DNA of 64,000 bases, from positions 3,718,001 to 3,782,000 of the forward strand of contig NZ_CP032684.1 of NCBI RefSeq assembly GCF_003627795.1, written 5' to 3'. This DNA is from Rhizobium sp. CCGE531. GTDB taxonomy: Bacteria; Pseudomonadota; Alphaproteobacteria; Rhizobiales; Rhizobiaceae. Shown piece by piece: positions 37,215 through 45,301 of the stretch. Each line of letters starts with the position of its first letter. Position 1 is the stretch's first letter. The notes below the pieces were generated by a model. It was given only the letters and a program-made list of their open reading frames with translations. It was not told the DNA's origin and searched no databases. Made by a program: the position numbers and the translations under genes.

Positions 37215-37883
37215 ATGAGGCTCCTGATCGTCGAAGACAACCGCGAACTGGCGTCCTGGCTCGGCAAGGCGCTGCGTCAGGCGCAATATGCCGTCGACAT
37301 CGCCTATGACGGCGAGGATGCCGAGCATATGCTGAAGGTTGCGGGCTATGCCGTCGTTATTCTGGATCTGTCGCTGCCGAAGATGGATGGTTTGACGCTG
37401 CTGAAACGCCTGCGCCAGAGCGGTAACAAGGTGCCGGTCATCATTTTGACGGCCAATGCCAGCCTCGACGGGCGGGTCGCCGGGCTCGACAGCGGCGCTG
37501 ACGACTATCTTGCCAAGCCTTTCGAGATTGCCGAACTCGAGGCGCGCATCCGGGCCGCCGTGCGCCGTGGCCATGACCGTGCCGCTCCCGAAATCGCGGT
37601 CGGCGACCTGCTGTTCGACGGCGGAACGCGGCAGTTCTATCTGGCCGGGGAATCCCTGGCACTGACGCCGCGCGAACACGCCGTGCTCGAACATCTCATC
37701 ATGAAGGCCGGCACGACCGTCACCAAGACCACGCTGTCGGAGAGCGTCTTCGGCTTCGACGATCTCGCCGATACCAGCGCCATCGAAATCTATGTGCATC
37801 GCGTGCGCAAGAAACTCGAAGGCAGCACGGTACAGATCGCCACGCTGCGCGGCCTGGGTTATCTCCTTCGCCATGCGCAGTGA
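37215..37883 (+). CDS. OmpR-family response regulator (TctD-like)
   Basis: About 222 residues from ATG 37215 (MRLLIVEDNRELASW). The receiver domain has the acidic pair ED, phospho-acceptor in VVILDLSLPKMDG and lysine in DYLAKPFEIAELE. The winged-helix domain ends IATLRGLGYLLR. Its 3' end overlaps the sensor kinase start by 11 bp. No obvious ribosome site precedes it, and the TATAAT box sits 7 bp upstream, which fits leaderless translation. The target is unknown; relatives regulate tricarboxylate uptake. Confidence 0.9.
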   Translation: MRLLIVEDNRELASWLGKALRQAQYAVDIAYDGEDAEHMLKVAGYAVVILDLSLPKMDGLTLLKRLRQSGNKVPVIILTANASLDGRVAGLDSGADDYLAKPFEIAELEARIRAAVRRGHDRAAPEIAVGDLLFDGGTRQFYLAGESLALTPREHAVLEHLIMKAGTTVTKTTLSESVFGFDDLADTSAIEIYVHRVRKKLEGSTVQIATLRGLGYLLRHAQ

Positions 37884-39288
37884 TGAGGCTTCCCCACCCA
37901 AAGGGCACCTTGGTCGCGTCGGCGGCGCGCTGACGACCAGCCTCCGGGCGCAATTATTCGCCTGGGTGGTGCTGACGCTGATCGGCGCAATCTGCATCAA
38001 CCTTTATCTCAGCTTCCGTTCGGCCAATGCGACGGCCGATCTCGTCACCGATCGCACGCTACTCGCCTCGGCCCGCGTGATCGCGGAGGCCGTGCATGTC
38101 GATGCCAGCGGCTCGGTACAGATCGACATTCCGCCTGCCGCCCTGGAAATGTTCGATACCGGCTATGGCGACCGCGTCTTCTACAAGGCGGTGACCGCAT
38201 GGGGAAATCTCGTTGCCGGTTTCCCCGATCTGCCGCGGCCGAAGCGGGATCTGGTCGGCGAAGACAGGACGTTTCGGAGCGACGGCGTCCGCGTGCTCAT
38301 GCTGAGCCACCCCGTCGTCGGCCTCGATCAGGACAGCACGATCTCCGTGGCGGTCGCCGTCACCCACAACAGCCAATACGCCATGCGCCGCAGGCTGTGG
38401 CTCTCGGACTTCACCAAGCAGCTCGCCCTTGTCCTCCTTGCCGGCGTCGTGACCATTATCGGCCTGCAGCGGGGCCTCGCACCCGTCCTGAGGCTGCGCG
38501 ATGCCGTGCGCGAGCGCGGCCGCCAGCGCCTGGATCCACTGGACCCTCACATGGTGCAGAACGAGCTTCGCCCGCTCGTCCATGCGCTGAACGATCACAT
38601 GGAGCGGGTACAGAACCAGATGGCCGCGCAGCGCCGCTTCGTCTCGAATGCCGCCCATCAGCTGCGCACGCCGCTGGCCCTGATTTCGACGCAGGCGAGC
38701 GTGGCGGCGCGCGAGGTCGACAACGGCAAGCGCGACGAGGCATTGACCGCATTGCGCTCGAGCACGCGGCAGGTGACCCGTCTTGCGAGCCAGCTCCTGA
38801 CGCTTTCGCGGGCCGAACCCGGCAGCCGCCGGCCGCGAAACGACACGATCGATCTCGCGGAAACCGCCCGGCGGGTGCTGGAAACACTGGCCGAGGAAGC
38901 CCTGCGCCGCAATATCGATCTCGGGTTGGAAGCGGACGAGACGCCGGTGCATATCGAGGGCGATGGCACCATGCTGCGCGAGATGCTGGTCAATCTCGTC
39001 GACAATGCGCTGCGCTACACGCAGGCGGGTGGTCGCGTGACGGTCGGCGTCGGCCGCGACGGCGATACGGCCCTGCTATGGGTCGAGGACGACGGTCCGG
39101 GTATTCCCGAAACGGAACGCGCCCAGGTCTTCGAACGCTTCTATCGCATCATGGGCACCGAGCCGGAAGGCAGCGGCCTCGGGCTCGCCATCGTCCGCGA
39201 AGTCGTCGACGGCGCCGGCGGATCGGTCACGCTTGGCGAGGCGGAGGGCGGCGGGCTGCTGGTCAGTGTGAGACTGCCGGCTGTTTGA
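37873..39288 (+). CDS. Two-component sensor histidine kinase (TctE-like)
   Basis: A protein of about 471 residues from ATG 37873. TM1 (about residues 31-50) and TM2 (about 185-200) bracket a periplasmic 2CSK_N-type domain. The H-box is FVSNAAHQLRTPLALIS near residue 260, the N-box MLVNLVDNALRYTQAGG near 375 and the G-boxes VEDDGPGIPETER and GSGLGLAIV. It is translated from a start inside the regulator gene (11-bp overlap), so the pair is coupled. The downstream ABC importer genes are convergent, so control of them is possible but not shown. Confidence 0.9.
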   Translation: MRSDEASPPKGHLGRVGGALTTSLRAQLFAWVVLTLIGAICINLYLSFRSANATADLVTDRTLLASARVIAEAVHVDASGSVQIDIPPAALEMFDTGYGDRVFYKAVTAWGNLVAGFPDLPRPKRDLVGEDRTFRSDGVRVLMLSHPVVGLDQDSTISVAVAVTHNSQYAMRRRLWLSDFTKQLALVLLAGVVTIIGLQRGLAPVLRLRDAVRERGRQRLDPLDPHMVQNELRPLVHALNDHMERVQNQMAAQRRFVSNAAHQLRTPLALISTQASVAAREVDNGKRDEALTALRSSTRQVTRLASQLLTLSRAEPGSRRPRNDTIDLAETARRVLETLAEEALRRNIDLGLEADETPVHIEGDGTMLREMLVNLVDNALRYTQAGGRVTVGVGRDGDTALLWVEDDGPGIPETERAQVFERFYRIMGTEPEGSGLGLAIVREVVDGAGGSVTLGEAEGGGLLVSVRLPAV

Positions 39289-39309
39289 AGATGGAAAATA
39301 TGGTTGTTC

Positions 39310-39475
39310 ACCACCCGCCCTCGTGGTTCGAGGCTTCGGCCTTACAGCCTGCGCGCCTCACCATGAGGGCTAACTTTCTGCGCAAGACCGCATCTTGAAT
39401 TGGCTACATGCTGCGGAGCGCACTCCATCCTCACCCTGAGGAGCGAAGCCTCGAAGGGCGAGGTTGGCCACTGTC
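39310..39475. repeat. Intergenic palindromic repeat (CCACCCGCCCTCG family)
   Basis: ACCACCCGCCCTCGTGG TTCGAGGCTTCGG ... GCGCCTCACCATGAGGGC, then CATCCTCACCCTGAGGAGCG AAGCCTCGAAGGGCGAGG. The two ends are inversely related. A half-copy of the same family lies at 62777-62830 beside the second IS110 element. Confidence 0.65.
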
Positions 39476-39485
39476 TTCCGACCAA

Positions 39486-39513
39486 CAAAAAGGCCGGGCA
39501 AGAATGCCCGGCC
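39486..39513 (-). terminator. Rho-independent terminator of the ABC importer operon
   Basis: On the minus strand GGCCGGGCA, loop TTCT, TGCCCGGCC, then TTTTT. Perfect 9-bp G/C-rich stem with a U-run, 31 bp after the permease stop. Confidence 0.85.
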
Positions 39514-39544
39514 CCGGCCTTGGGAGGCTACGGAAAATAGTCGC

Positions 39545-40426
39545 TTAGTGCGTATCGAGGCTCTGCTGCGGACGCCAGCGGGTGATGCGGTTCTCGATGA
39601 GCGTCATGACGTATTCGGCGCCGAGCGTGACCACCATCACGAGGATGATCGCGGCATAGAGGCCGGCTGCATCGTAGGTGCCCTTGGCGATCGAGATCAG
39701 GTAGCCGATACCGGCCAGTGAACCGACGAACTCGCCGACGATGGCGCCGATGATGGCGAAGGAGAAGGAGATGTGCAGGCTTGCAAAAATCCAGCTCATC
39801 GCCGACGGCAGGATGACGTTGCGCGTGACCTGCCAGTTGGAAGCGCCGAGAATGCGGGCATTGGCGATCATGTTGCGGTCGGCTTCGCGAACGCCCTGGA
39901 AGGCATTGGCGAACACGACGAAGAACACCATGATGAAGGCGAGCGCTACCTTGGAGGCAAGGCCGAGGCCCATGATCATCACGAAGATCGGCGCCAGAAC
40001 GACGCGCGGGATCGAGTTGATCGCCTTGATGTAGATCGACAGGATATCGGAAGCGAGCTTGTTGCGGCCAAGCGCGACGCCGACAAGAACGCCGGTTACT
40101 GAACCGATGACAAAGCCGATCAGTGCTTCTTCCATGGTGACGCCGAGATGATACCAGAGCGAGCCGCTCTCGGTGCCCTCGCTGATCCAGTCCCACAGGC
40201 GCAACGCAATGCCATAGGGGCTCGAATAGAAGAACGGGTCGATCCAGTGCAGATCGGAGGCGAGTTGCCAGAGGCCGAGGATGCCAAGCAGAATACCGAT
40301 CTGCCAAGCCACGACGACGTACTTGCGGCGGCTGAGCGCCTTCAGCGCTGCGGCTTCGATTTCCGCGTCCGAGGTGCCGGCGCGGAAGATCGGGGCGTTG
40401 CCTGCTTCGAGAGCTGTGTTTGCCAT
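39545..40426 (-). CDS. ABC transporter permease (SsuC/TauC type)
   Basis: A 293-residue inner-membrane permease from ATG 40426 (MANTALEAGNAPIF). It has about six TM helices and the cytoplasmic EAA loop (VFANAFQGVREADRNMIANARILGASNWQ, in pieces) near residue 175, which docks the ATPase. The BPD_transp_1 pattern is that of nitrate/sulfonate/taurine importers. It is the third gene after the binding protein and ATPase, 13 bp downstream of the latter. A strong terminator follows. The ligand is unassigned. Confidence 0.88.
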   Translation of the reverse strand: MANTALEAGNAPIFRAGTSDAEIEAAALKALSRRKYVVVAWQIGILLGILGLWQLASDLHWIDPFFYSSPYGIALRLWDWISEGTESGSLWYHLGVTMEEALIGFVIGSVTGVLVGVALGRNKLASDILSIYIKAINSIPRVVLAPIFVMIMGLGLASKVALAFIMVFFVVFANAFQGVREADRNMIANARILGASNWQVTRNVILPSAMSWIFASLHISFSFAIIGAIVGEFVGSLAGIGYLISIAKGTYDAAGLYAAIILVMVVTLGAEYVMTLIENRITRWRPQQSLDTH

Positions 40427-40439
40427 GGTCAATCCTCCC

Positions 40440-41258
40440 TTATGCCGCTTCCGCGGCACGGCGATAGCTGGTTTCGACCTCTTCGCGAAGGTCGTCCCAG
40501 ATCGTCTTGCAATAATCGATGAAGTTCTGCTCGTAGCGAATTTCCGAGACGACGCGCGGGCGCGGCAGGTCGATCGTGTAGACCGATTTCACCGTCGCCG
40601 GGCCGGCTGTGAGAACATAGACCTTGTCGGCAAGCGCCACGGCTTCTTCGAGATCGTGCGTCACGAAGACGACGGAAGCCTTGCGTTCGGCCCAGAGCTT
40701 CAGGAGCTCTTCATGCATGACCGTGCGGGTCTGCACGTCGAGCGCCGAGAACGGCTCATCCATCAAAAGGATTTCCGGCTCGTTGATGAAGGTCTGCGCC
40801 AGCGAGGCGCGCTTGCGCATGCCGCCCGAGAGCTGGTGCGGATAGTGATGCAGGAACTTCGAAAGCCCGACGCGGGCAAGCCAGTCCTTGGCGGTCTTTT
40901 CCGCCTCGGCCTTCGACTTGCCGCGGAACAGCGGGCCGGCCATGACATTTTCGATGACGTTCTTCCAGGGGAAGAGCGCATCCGTCTGGAAGGCGAAGCC
41001 GACGCGCGGATCGATGCCGTTGACCGGGCCGCCCATCAGGCGGACTTCGCCGGCGCTGGGCTTGGCAAGACCGGTGACGAGGTTGAGCGTCGTCGACTTG
41101 CCGCAGCCCGTCGGTCCCACGACGGCGACGAATTCGCCGCGTTCGACGGTCATGTTGAAATCGCGCAGTGCGGTCAGCGACTTGCCGGTCGGCGATACGA
41201 AACGGCGGCTGACATTGATGAGCTCGATCGCCGGGGTGCGGCGTTCATCCTGTTGCAT
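40440..41258 (-). CDS. ABC transporter ATPase (SsuB/TauB type)
   Basis: A 272-residue ATPase from ATG 41258 (MQQDERRTPAIEL). The Walker A is GPTGCGKSTT, the signature LSGGMRKRASLA, Walker B EILLMDEPFSALD and the switch histidine in FVTHDLEEAVA. It powers the permease at 39545. It belongs to the nitrate/sulfonate/bicarbonate-type ATPases. It follows the binding-protein gene after 108 bp that contain a stable hairpin (41328-41355), which probably raises the binding-protein to ATPase ratio. Confidence 0.92.
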   Translation of the reverse strand: MQQDERRTPAIELINVSRRFVSPTGKSLTALRDFNMTVERGEFVAVVGPTGCGKSTTLNLVTGLAKPSAGEVRLMGGPVNGIDPRVGFAFQTDALFPWKNVIENVMAGPLFRGKSKAEAEKTAKDWLARVGLSKFLHHYPHQLSGGMRKRASLAQTFINEPEILLMDEPFSALDVQTRTVMHEELLKLWAERKASVVFVTHDLEEAVALADKVYVLTAGPATVKSVYTIDLPRPRVVSEIRYEQNFIDYCKTIWDDLREEVETSYRRAAEAA

Positions 41259-41327
41259 GGTGCTGATCCTGACGCGTGCCTCTGGGCATGCACGCAAAGC
41301 CCGGTGAACTGCAAAGTCTCTTGAACT

Positions 41328-41355
41328 GCCGCTTCCGGAACCGTCCGGAAGCGGC
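41328..41355 (-). promoter_or_regulatory. Intercistronic 11-bp stem-loop
   Basis: GCCGCTTCCGG, loop AACCGT, CCGGAAGCGGC, a perfect stem 12 bp after the binding-protein stop on the minus strand. There is no U-run, so it is more likely an mRNA-protecting element or partial terminator that favours the first gene, as seen between malE and malF. Confidence 0.6.
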
Positions 41356-41366
41356 GTTATGACTGC

Positions 41367-42380
41367 TTACTTGACGTTCTTGACGAATTCGGTCGTGTAG
41401 GTCTTCGACAGGTCGATCGTCTTGCCCTTGACGTTCTTGGAGAACTGCGAGAGCACGGCGAGAACCGTCTTCGGACCGTCTTCCGGCATCACGCCATCGG
41501 CCGTGAACATTTCCTTGCCGGCGTCGAGAGCCTTGATGTAGCCGTCCTTGTCGCCGACGTAGAAATCTTTCGACATCTTATCGGCGATCTCGGCGCCGGA
41601 ATGCGTATTGATGAAGCGCAGCGTCTTGACGAAAGCATTCGCAAGCTTCTGCACTTCTTCCTTGTGGGCGTCGACCCACGCGGCATCCATGTAGAGCGAA
41701 GCGGCCGGATAGGTGCCGCCGAGCGCTTCCTCGGTGCCCTTCAGCGTACGCAGATCGACGAGGATCCTGGCTTCGCCCGTCTTCAGCAGGCGCGAGATCG
41801 TCGGTTCGGTGGTCATGCCCACCTGGATGGCGTCCTGCTGCATGGCGGCAATGAAGGTCTGGCCCGCGCCGACCGGAACCGGTGTTACGTCAGCCGGCGA
41901 AAGGCCGGCCTTCGATGCCATGTAGAGCGTCAGGAAGTTTGTGGACGAGCCGAGGCCGGTGACGCCGGCGCGCTTGCCCTTCAGGTCGGCGAAGGACTTG
42001 ATATCAGGATATTTGGCCGAAACCAGCTCGACTTCGCCGGGCGCCTGGCTGAACTGCACGACCGACTTGATGAACTTGCCCTTGGCCTGCAGGTCGACGC
42101 AGTGGTCGTAGAAGCCGACGACGCCTTGAACGGCGCCTGCGAGCAGCTGGTTTTCTGCGTCCACGCCGGCGGATTCGTTGAGAAGCTCGACGTCGAGGCC
42201 TTCGTCCTTGAAGTAGCCGAGGGATTCGGCGAGCTTGGCCGGCAGATAGATCTGCTTCTCGTAACCGCCCACCATGATGGAAATCTTGTCAGCGGCATTG
42301 GCCGCGGTGGCTGCAAGGGAAGCAGCTGTCATGACGAGGGAAAGGGCCACGGTATGAAAAAACGCGCGCGATGGACGCAT
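41367..42380 (-). CDS. ABC transporter substrate-binding protein (NMT1/SsuA-like)
   Basis: A 337-residue periplasmic protein from ATG 42380 (MRPSRAFFHTVALSL) with a signal peptide cleaved near ANAADKISIMVGG. The fold is that of NMT1/THI5-like binding proteins: LPAKLAESLGYFKDEGLDVELL (in pieces) near residue 45, DLKGKRAGVTGLGSSTNFLTLY (in pieces) near 130 and GMTTEPTISRLL near 185. Ligands of this group are nitrate, sulfonates, taurine or pyrimidine precursors; which one applies is unclear. It has a strong ribosome site (GGAGGAG). First gene of the importer operon. Confidence 0.87.
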   Translation of the reverse strand: MRPSRAFFHTVALSLVMTAASLAATAANAADKISIMVGGYEKQIYLPAKLAESLGYFKDEGLDVELLNESAGVDAENQLLAGAVQGVVGFYDHCVDLQAKGKFIKSVVQFSQAPGEVELVSAKYPDIKSFADLKGKRAGVTGLGSSTNFLTLYMASKAGLSPADVTPVPVGAGQTFIAAMQQDAIQVGMTTEPTISRLLKTGEARILVDLRTLKGTEEALGGTYPAASLYMDAAWVDAHKEEVQKLANAFVKTLRFINTHSGAEIADKMSKDFYVGDKDGYIKALDAGKEMFTADGVMPEDGPKTVLAVLSQFSKNVKGKTIDLSKTYTTEFVKNVK

Positions 42381-42745
42381 CAATGTCTCCTCCTGTTTGA
42401 ATAGTCGTCGCGCCATACGACGCTGCAGAAATGCGCTTCCTCCACGAAGCTCGGCAAAACTAGCGTGGGCAACCTTTCAGTCAGCTTTCAGTCCCGGATC
42501 TTCCGATACGAAGTCCGAATTTTGTTTCAACGCTGCCGGCAAGGCAAATCGGGTGGTCGTTGCCCGCTTATGCAGCCAGGATGGATGTGAAGGGGAAATA
42601 GGCCTTCTTGGAAGGTCGCCGGCAACATGGTGCGCCTTGCTGAAACATTCACCGTCAGCCGGTATCCGCCGAAAACAGTCGCCTGATCTTGGCGATTTTC
42701 TTCGAGCAACTACTTATGATTGATCGTCGCATGGAGGTGCGATCC
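42381..42745. other. Intergenic region between the ABC importer and a small secreted protein
   Basis: About 365 bp. Apart from the importer ribosome site next to 42381 and GGAGGTG before 42746, I see no repeat, RNA gene or terminator. Confidence 0.3.
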
Positions 42746-43054
42746 ATGAAAACCGCAGCCGCAATCCTGATTCTAGCGACCATCTCGATAGCCGGGCCGG
42801 CATCGGCCATCTCGCGCTACGAGTCGTCGAGCAAGACTTGCGTGTCCGTGCAGCAGCTGATCGCCAGCGAGCGCGCCGCGATATTTCGCTACCCTTCGCG
42901 AGACGGCCGTATCGTCCTGTATGACCGGTACGTCGCCGATGACGGCCAATGTGGCTTGGGTGACTATGCCGCACGCGCCTACATTCCGACGAAAGACAAT
43001 CCGCTCTGCCCGGTCCGTAACTGCAAATCGTCTTCCATTTTCAATCCGCATTAG
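42746..43054 (+). CDS. Small secreted hypothetical protein
   Basis: About 102 residues from ATG 42746 (MKTAAAILILATISIAGPASA), preceded by GGAGGTG at six bases. It has a clear Sec signal peptide ending near ASAISRYE. The mature part of about 80 residues has four cysteines (KTCVS, GQCGL, PLCPV, RNCKS), which could form two disulfides in the periplasm. I recognise no family. It is monocistronic. The pattern is shared by many small rhizobial periplasmic proteins of unknown role. Confidence 0.65.
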   Translation: MKTAAAILILATISIAGPASAISRYESSSKTCVSVQQLIASERAAIFRYPSRDGRIVLYDRYVADDGQCGLGDYAARAYIPTKDNPLCPVRNCKSSSIFNPH

Positions 43055-43263
43055 CGCGCGTTGATACGCATTGACGCGAACCGGATTTTTCTGTGGTTAT
43101 GTGACGGTTGGATTACAAAATATTACAGAAAATGACTCTTGGTTGAATTCTACCCATATTTAACGCACATTTTGCGGGCAGATAGAGCCCGCGAATCTTA
43201 CTCCCGAGTCTCTGGAGTGAGGTCATATCCGCTAGGTCCCCTATTTGATAAGGAGATTGCGCA
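43055..43263. other. A/T-rich leader of the PraR-like gene
   Basis: About 200 bp with a hairpin GCGGGC/GCCCGC (43174-43192) about 70 bp before the start, and AAGGAG (43249-43254) as ribosome site. The A/T-rich part (43080-43165) probably holds the promoter. No gene seen. Confidence 0.4.
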
Positions 43264-43722
43264 GTGAGTGCAAAAGTACCTAACCCGATCGATGCCTATG
43301 TTGGCTCTCGCGTGCGCACGCGTCGACTTATGCTCGGCATGAGTCAGGAGCGGCTCGCTGAGCAGATTGGCGTCACGTTTCAGCAGGTACAGAAATACGA
43401 AAAAGGCACCAATCGCATCGGTGCCAGCCGATTGCAGGCGATAGCCGGCGTGCTGGCCGTGCCGGTTGCCTTCTTCTTCCAGCAGGACAATACGCAGCCG
43501 CTGAACACGGACGGCCTCGGCGCAATCAACGGCCTCGAGGATCTGTCGGATTTCCTGACCTCGAAAGAGGGCCTGAACCTCAACAAGGCGTTCATGAAGA
43601 TCAACGATCCCAGCGTTCGCCAGTCCGTGCTGATGTTGATCAAGTCGCTGGCGAATGCGTCCGACCCCCTGACGGACCATATACCGCAAACGGCGAACAT
43701 GTCGGCGAGCCTTCGCAACTGA
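43264..43722 (+). CDS. PraR-like HTH (XRE) transcriptional regulator
   Basis: A 152-residue protein from GTG 43264 with AAGGAG upstream. The N-terminal Cro/C1-type HTH reads VGSRVRTRRLMLGMSQERLAEQIGVTFQQVQKYEKG (in pieces, residues about 13-48). The short C-terminal helical part ends NMSASLRN. The sequence NRIGASRLQAIAGVLAVPVAFFFQ is characteristic of the alphaproteobacterial group that includes PraR/PhrR, which in Rhizobium represses quorum sensing and attachment genes. Relatives exist in several copies per genome, so this may be a paralogue. It is monocistronic. Its targets are not visible here. Confidence 0.85.
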   Translation: MSAKVPNPIDAYVGSRVRTRRLMLGMSQERLAEQIGVTFQQVQKYEKGTNRIGASRLQAIAGVLAVPVAFFFQQDNTQPLNTDGLGAINGLEDLSDFLTSKEGLNLNKAFMKINDPSVRQSVLMLIKSLANASDPLTDHIPQTANMSASLRN

Positions 43723-44074
43723 CCTGTGGCCTCCCGGCAAACGGGCTACGGGCATAGTGCCTGCGTCAACCCGAAACACGCCATGAGGCCCGACATCCTG
43801 GCCCGGTGCCGAACCGTCCTGCGGGCGGCGGCATGGGTCGGGGCCATGTTGGGCCAGGCATCCGGCGCCGGGATATTGCTTGCCCTTCCTTTCGCCGATC
43901 GCGCTTCAAACCGTTTCTCGTCCTGAAATTGCAAAGACGAGATTTTGCCGCAATCGAGCCTCGTGTCACGCTGCATTGTCACGCGCCAAGCTGCAAAACA
44001 TCCGTTACGGTTTGCTCATGTTCCCGGGCCAGACACGATTCGTCTGCCGGGAACGGGGCAATAGAGGGCATGAA
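43723..44074. other. Intergenic region with a strong stem-loop before the 79-residue ORF
   Basis: About 350 bp with short unsupported ORFs only. GTTCCCGG (44020-44027) pairs with CCGGGAAC (44047-44054), and inside it CAGAC pairs with GTCTG, giving a long two-part stem 20 bp before the next start codon. Confidence 0.5.
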
Positions 44075-44314
44075 ATGACAGCAATACTTCCGATCAGAGC
44101 GGCATACCAGGATCCAGACTCACTCAAGGAACTGGCATCGATCGCTCGGCTCATTACCTATGCGCGGCAGAGCGCCAAGAACCTGAATGCGGAATTCCCG
44201 GTGTGGTGCCTGGATCTGGCGCTTGGGGCCGTCCTGCAGGAAATGTATGCAAATGGCTTGCCGAATCCCTTGTTCGACGAGGGTACGGATATAGCAAACG
44301 TGGTGGCACACTGA
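44075..44314 (+). CDS. Hypothetical 79-residue protein
   Basis: From ATG 44075 (MTAILPIRAAYQDPDS) the protein is mostly helical with no signal peptide or TM helix. An overlapping ATG at 44070 is out of frame and ends at once. Blocks such as ARLITYARQSAKNLNAEF and CLDLALGAVLQEMYANGL are like those in small rhizobial conserved proteins, but I cannot name a family. It is followed after about 140 bp by a perfect terminator, which supports real transcription on this strand. The stem-loop at 44020-44054 sits in its leader and may control translation. Confidence 0.55.
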   Translation: MTAILPIRAAYQDPDSLKELASIARLITYARQSAKNLNAEFPVWCLDLALGAVLQEMYANGLPNPLFDEGTDIANVVAH

Positions 44315-44318
44315 GCTA

Positions 44319-44416
44319 GAGCAATTCCAGGAAAAGTGCGCAGCGGTTTTCTGTCCGGAATTGCTAGGAAACAAAGAGATAGAGCGGTTCGGAGTTTCCG
44401 TGAAAAGCTGAACTGA
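44319..44416. repeat. RIME-like palindromic repeat, copy 3
   Basis: GAGCAATTCCAGGAAAAGTG ... GGTTTTCTGTCCGGAATTGC followed by AAACAAAGAGATAGAGCGG and GAAAAGCTGAACTGATC. Almost the same as the copy at 62270; lies directly after the 79-residue ORF. Confidence 0.7.
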
Positions 44417-44452
44417 TCTAATCTATTCCGGCGTCTGCCGGGATCTCGAACG

Positions 44453-44494
44453 ATGCCGATATGGTTCAACAGGCCATATCGGCATTGTTATTTT
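44453..44494 (+). terminator. Rho-independent terminator with perfect 12-bp stem
   Basis: ATGCCGATATGG (44453-44464), loop of nine, CCATATCGGCAT (44474-44485), then TGTTATTTTG. It ends the 79-residue ORF transcript and, given symmetry, may also act for the convergent TetR gene. Confidence 0.8.
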
Positions 44495-44521
44495 GTGCAG
44501 GAAGATTGCGGGATAAACAGG

Positions 44522-45199
44522 CTACCGGTCGCCCTTGCGCGGCTGCACGCCCGCGACGAAAATCGAGATGCACTGGCGTAGATGGCGCAGCCGCGTTTGT
44601 CGGTCCGGCCAGTCATTCGGATGGCCCGGTTTGGAAATCATGGCACCGAAGATCATGTTCATCAGCATGCGCGCGCCGCTGGCCACATCGGCAATCTCGA
44701 TCAGGCCACGTCTTTGCTGCTGGCTGAGCCAATCCGCCAGCATCTGCTGCGATTGCTTGGCGCCATAAGTGTGCAACAGCATCGCAATCTCCGGAGATTG
44801 TTGCGCTTCGCTGATGGCAAGATGGATGAAAGCCTCGCGTTCGCGCTCCTGGGCTTCATCCATATCGATCATGAAGATCTGCTCAAGCGCCTCGGTAAGG
44901 GGCAGATTCTCGTCGGGATCGCGCGGCAGGGCCAGCATGGATGCGCGGTGTTCGGCAATGATCGCCATGAACAAATCAGCCTTGCGCGGAAACAACCTGT
45001 AGAGGGTCTGCTTCGAAATCCGGCATCGCGCGGCAACGAGATCCATCGTCGTGCCGCCATAGCCCAATTCGTAAAATGTCGCGCGCGCCTCACTGACGAT
45101 CTCCACGCGGCGCGTGTCGTCATTCACGGTTTTCGGGCGGCCGCGCGGTCGCCGCTTGGCGACCTGATCGGCCTTGCCTGCTCGTTCTTTTGTCAGCAC
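44522..45199 (-). CDS. TetR/AcrR-family repressor of the AcrAB-like pump
   Basis: About 225 residues from GTG 45199 (MLTKERAGKADQVAKRRPRGRPK); a longer TTG start at 45250 would lie inside the operator region. The basic RRPRGRPK stretch precedes the TetR HTH (FYELGYGGTTMDLVAARCRISKQTLYRLFPRK, in pieces). The C-terminal domain is of the AcrR-like TetR_C type. It is divergent from the membrane-fusion-protein gene, with about 100 bp between starts holding a dyad (45243-45275). It likely represses the pump genes and itself until a toxic ligand binds. Confidence 0.85.
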   Translation of the reverse strand: MLTKERAGKADQVAKRRPRGRPKTVNDDTRRVEIVSEARATFYELGYGGTTMDLVAARCRISKQTLYRLFPRKADLFMAIIAEHRASMLALPRDPDENLPLTEALEQIFMIDMDEAQEREREAFIHLAISEAQQSPEIAMLLHTYGAKQSQQMLADWLSQQQRRGLIEIADVASGARMLMNMIFGAMISKPGHPNDWPDRQTRLRHLRQCISIFVAGVQPRKGDR

Positions 45200-45229
45200 T
45201 TCCGTCTTGACCCCAACAGCCGAATGCGA

Positions 45230-45275
45230 TTGACATTTGAGGCAGTACAAATATTTTCTGTACGACTTGGTACTG
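45230..45275 (+). promoter_or_regulatory. AcrAB-like pump promoter with TetR-type dyad
   Basis: TTGACA (45230-45235), 16-bp spacer, TATTTT (45252-45257). CAGTAC (45243-45248) and GTACTG (45270-45275) form an inverted repeat around the -10 box, with a further GTAC in the middle. The position between regulator and pump fits a repressor site. Confidence 0.5.
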
Positions 45276-45301
45276 TAAATAAGGCAACAGGAAATAGCAA
45301 C

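Noticed and set aside
43726..44074. Short ORFs between the PraR-like gene and the 79-residue ORF
   Set aside because: Several overlapping frames of 60-90 residues without ribosome sites, motifs or consistent codon use.
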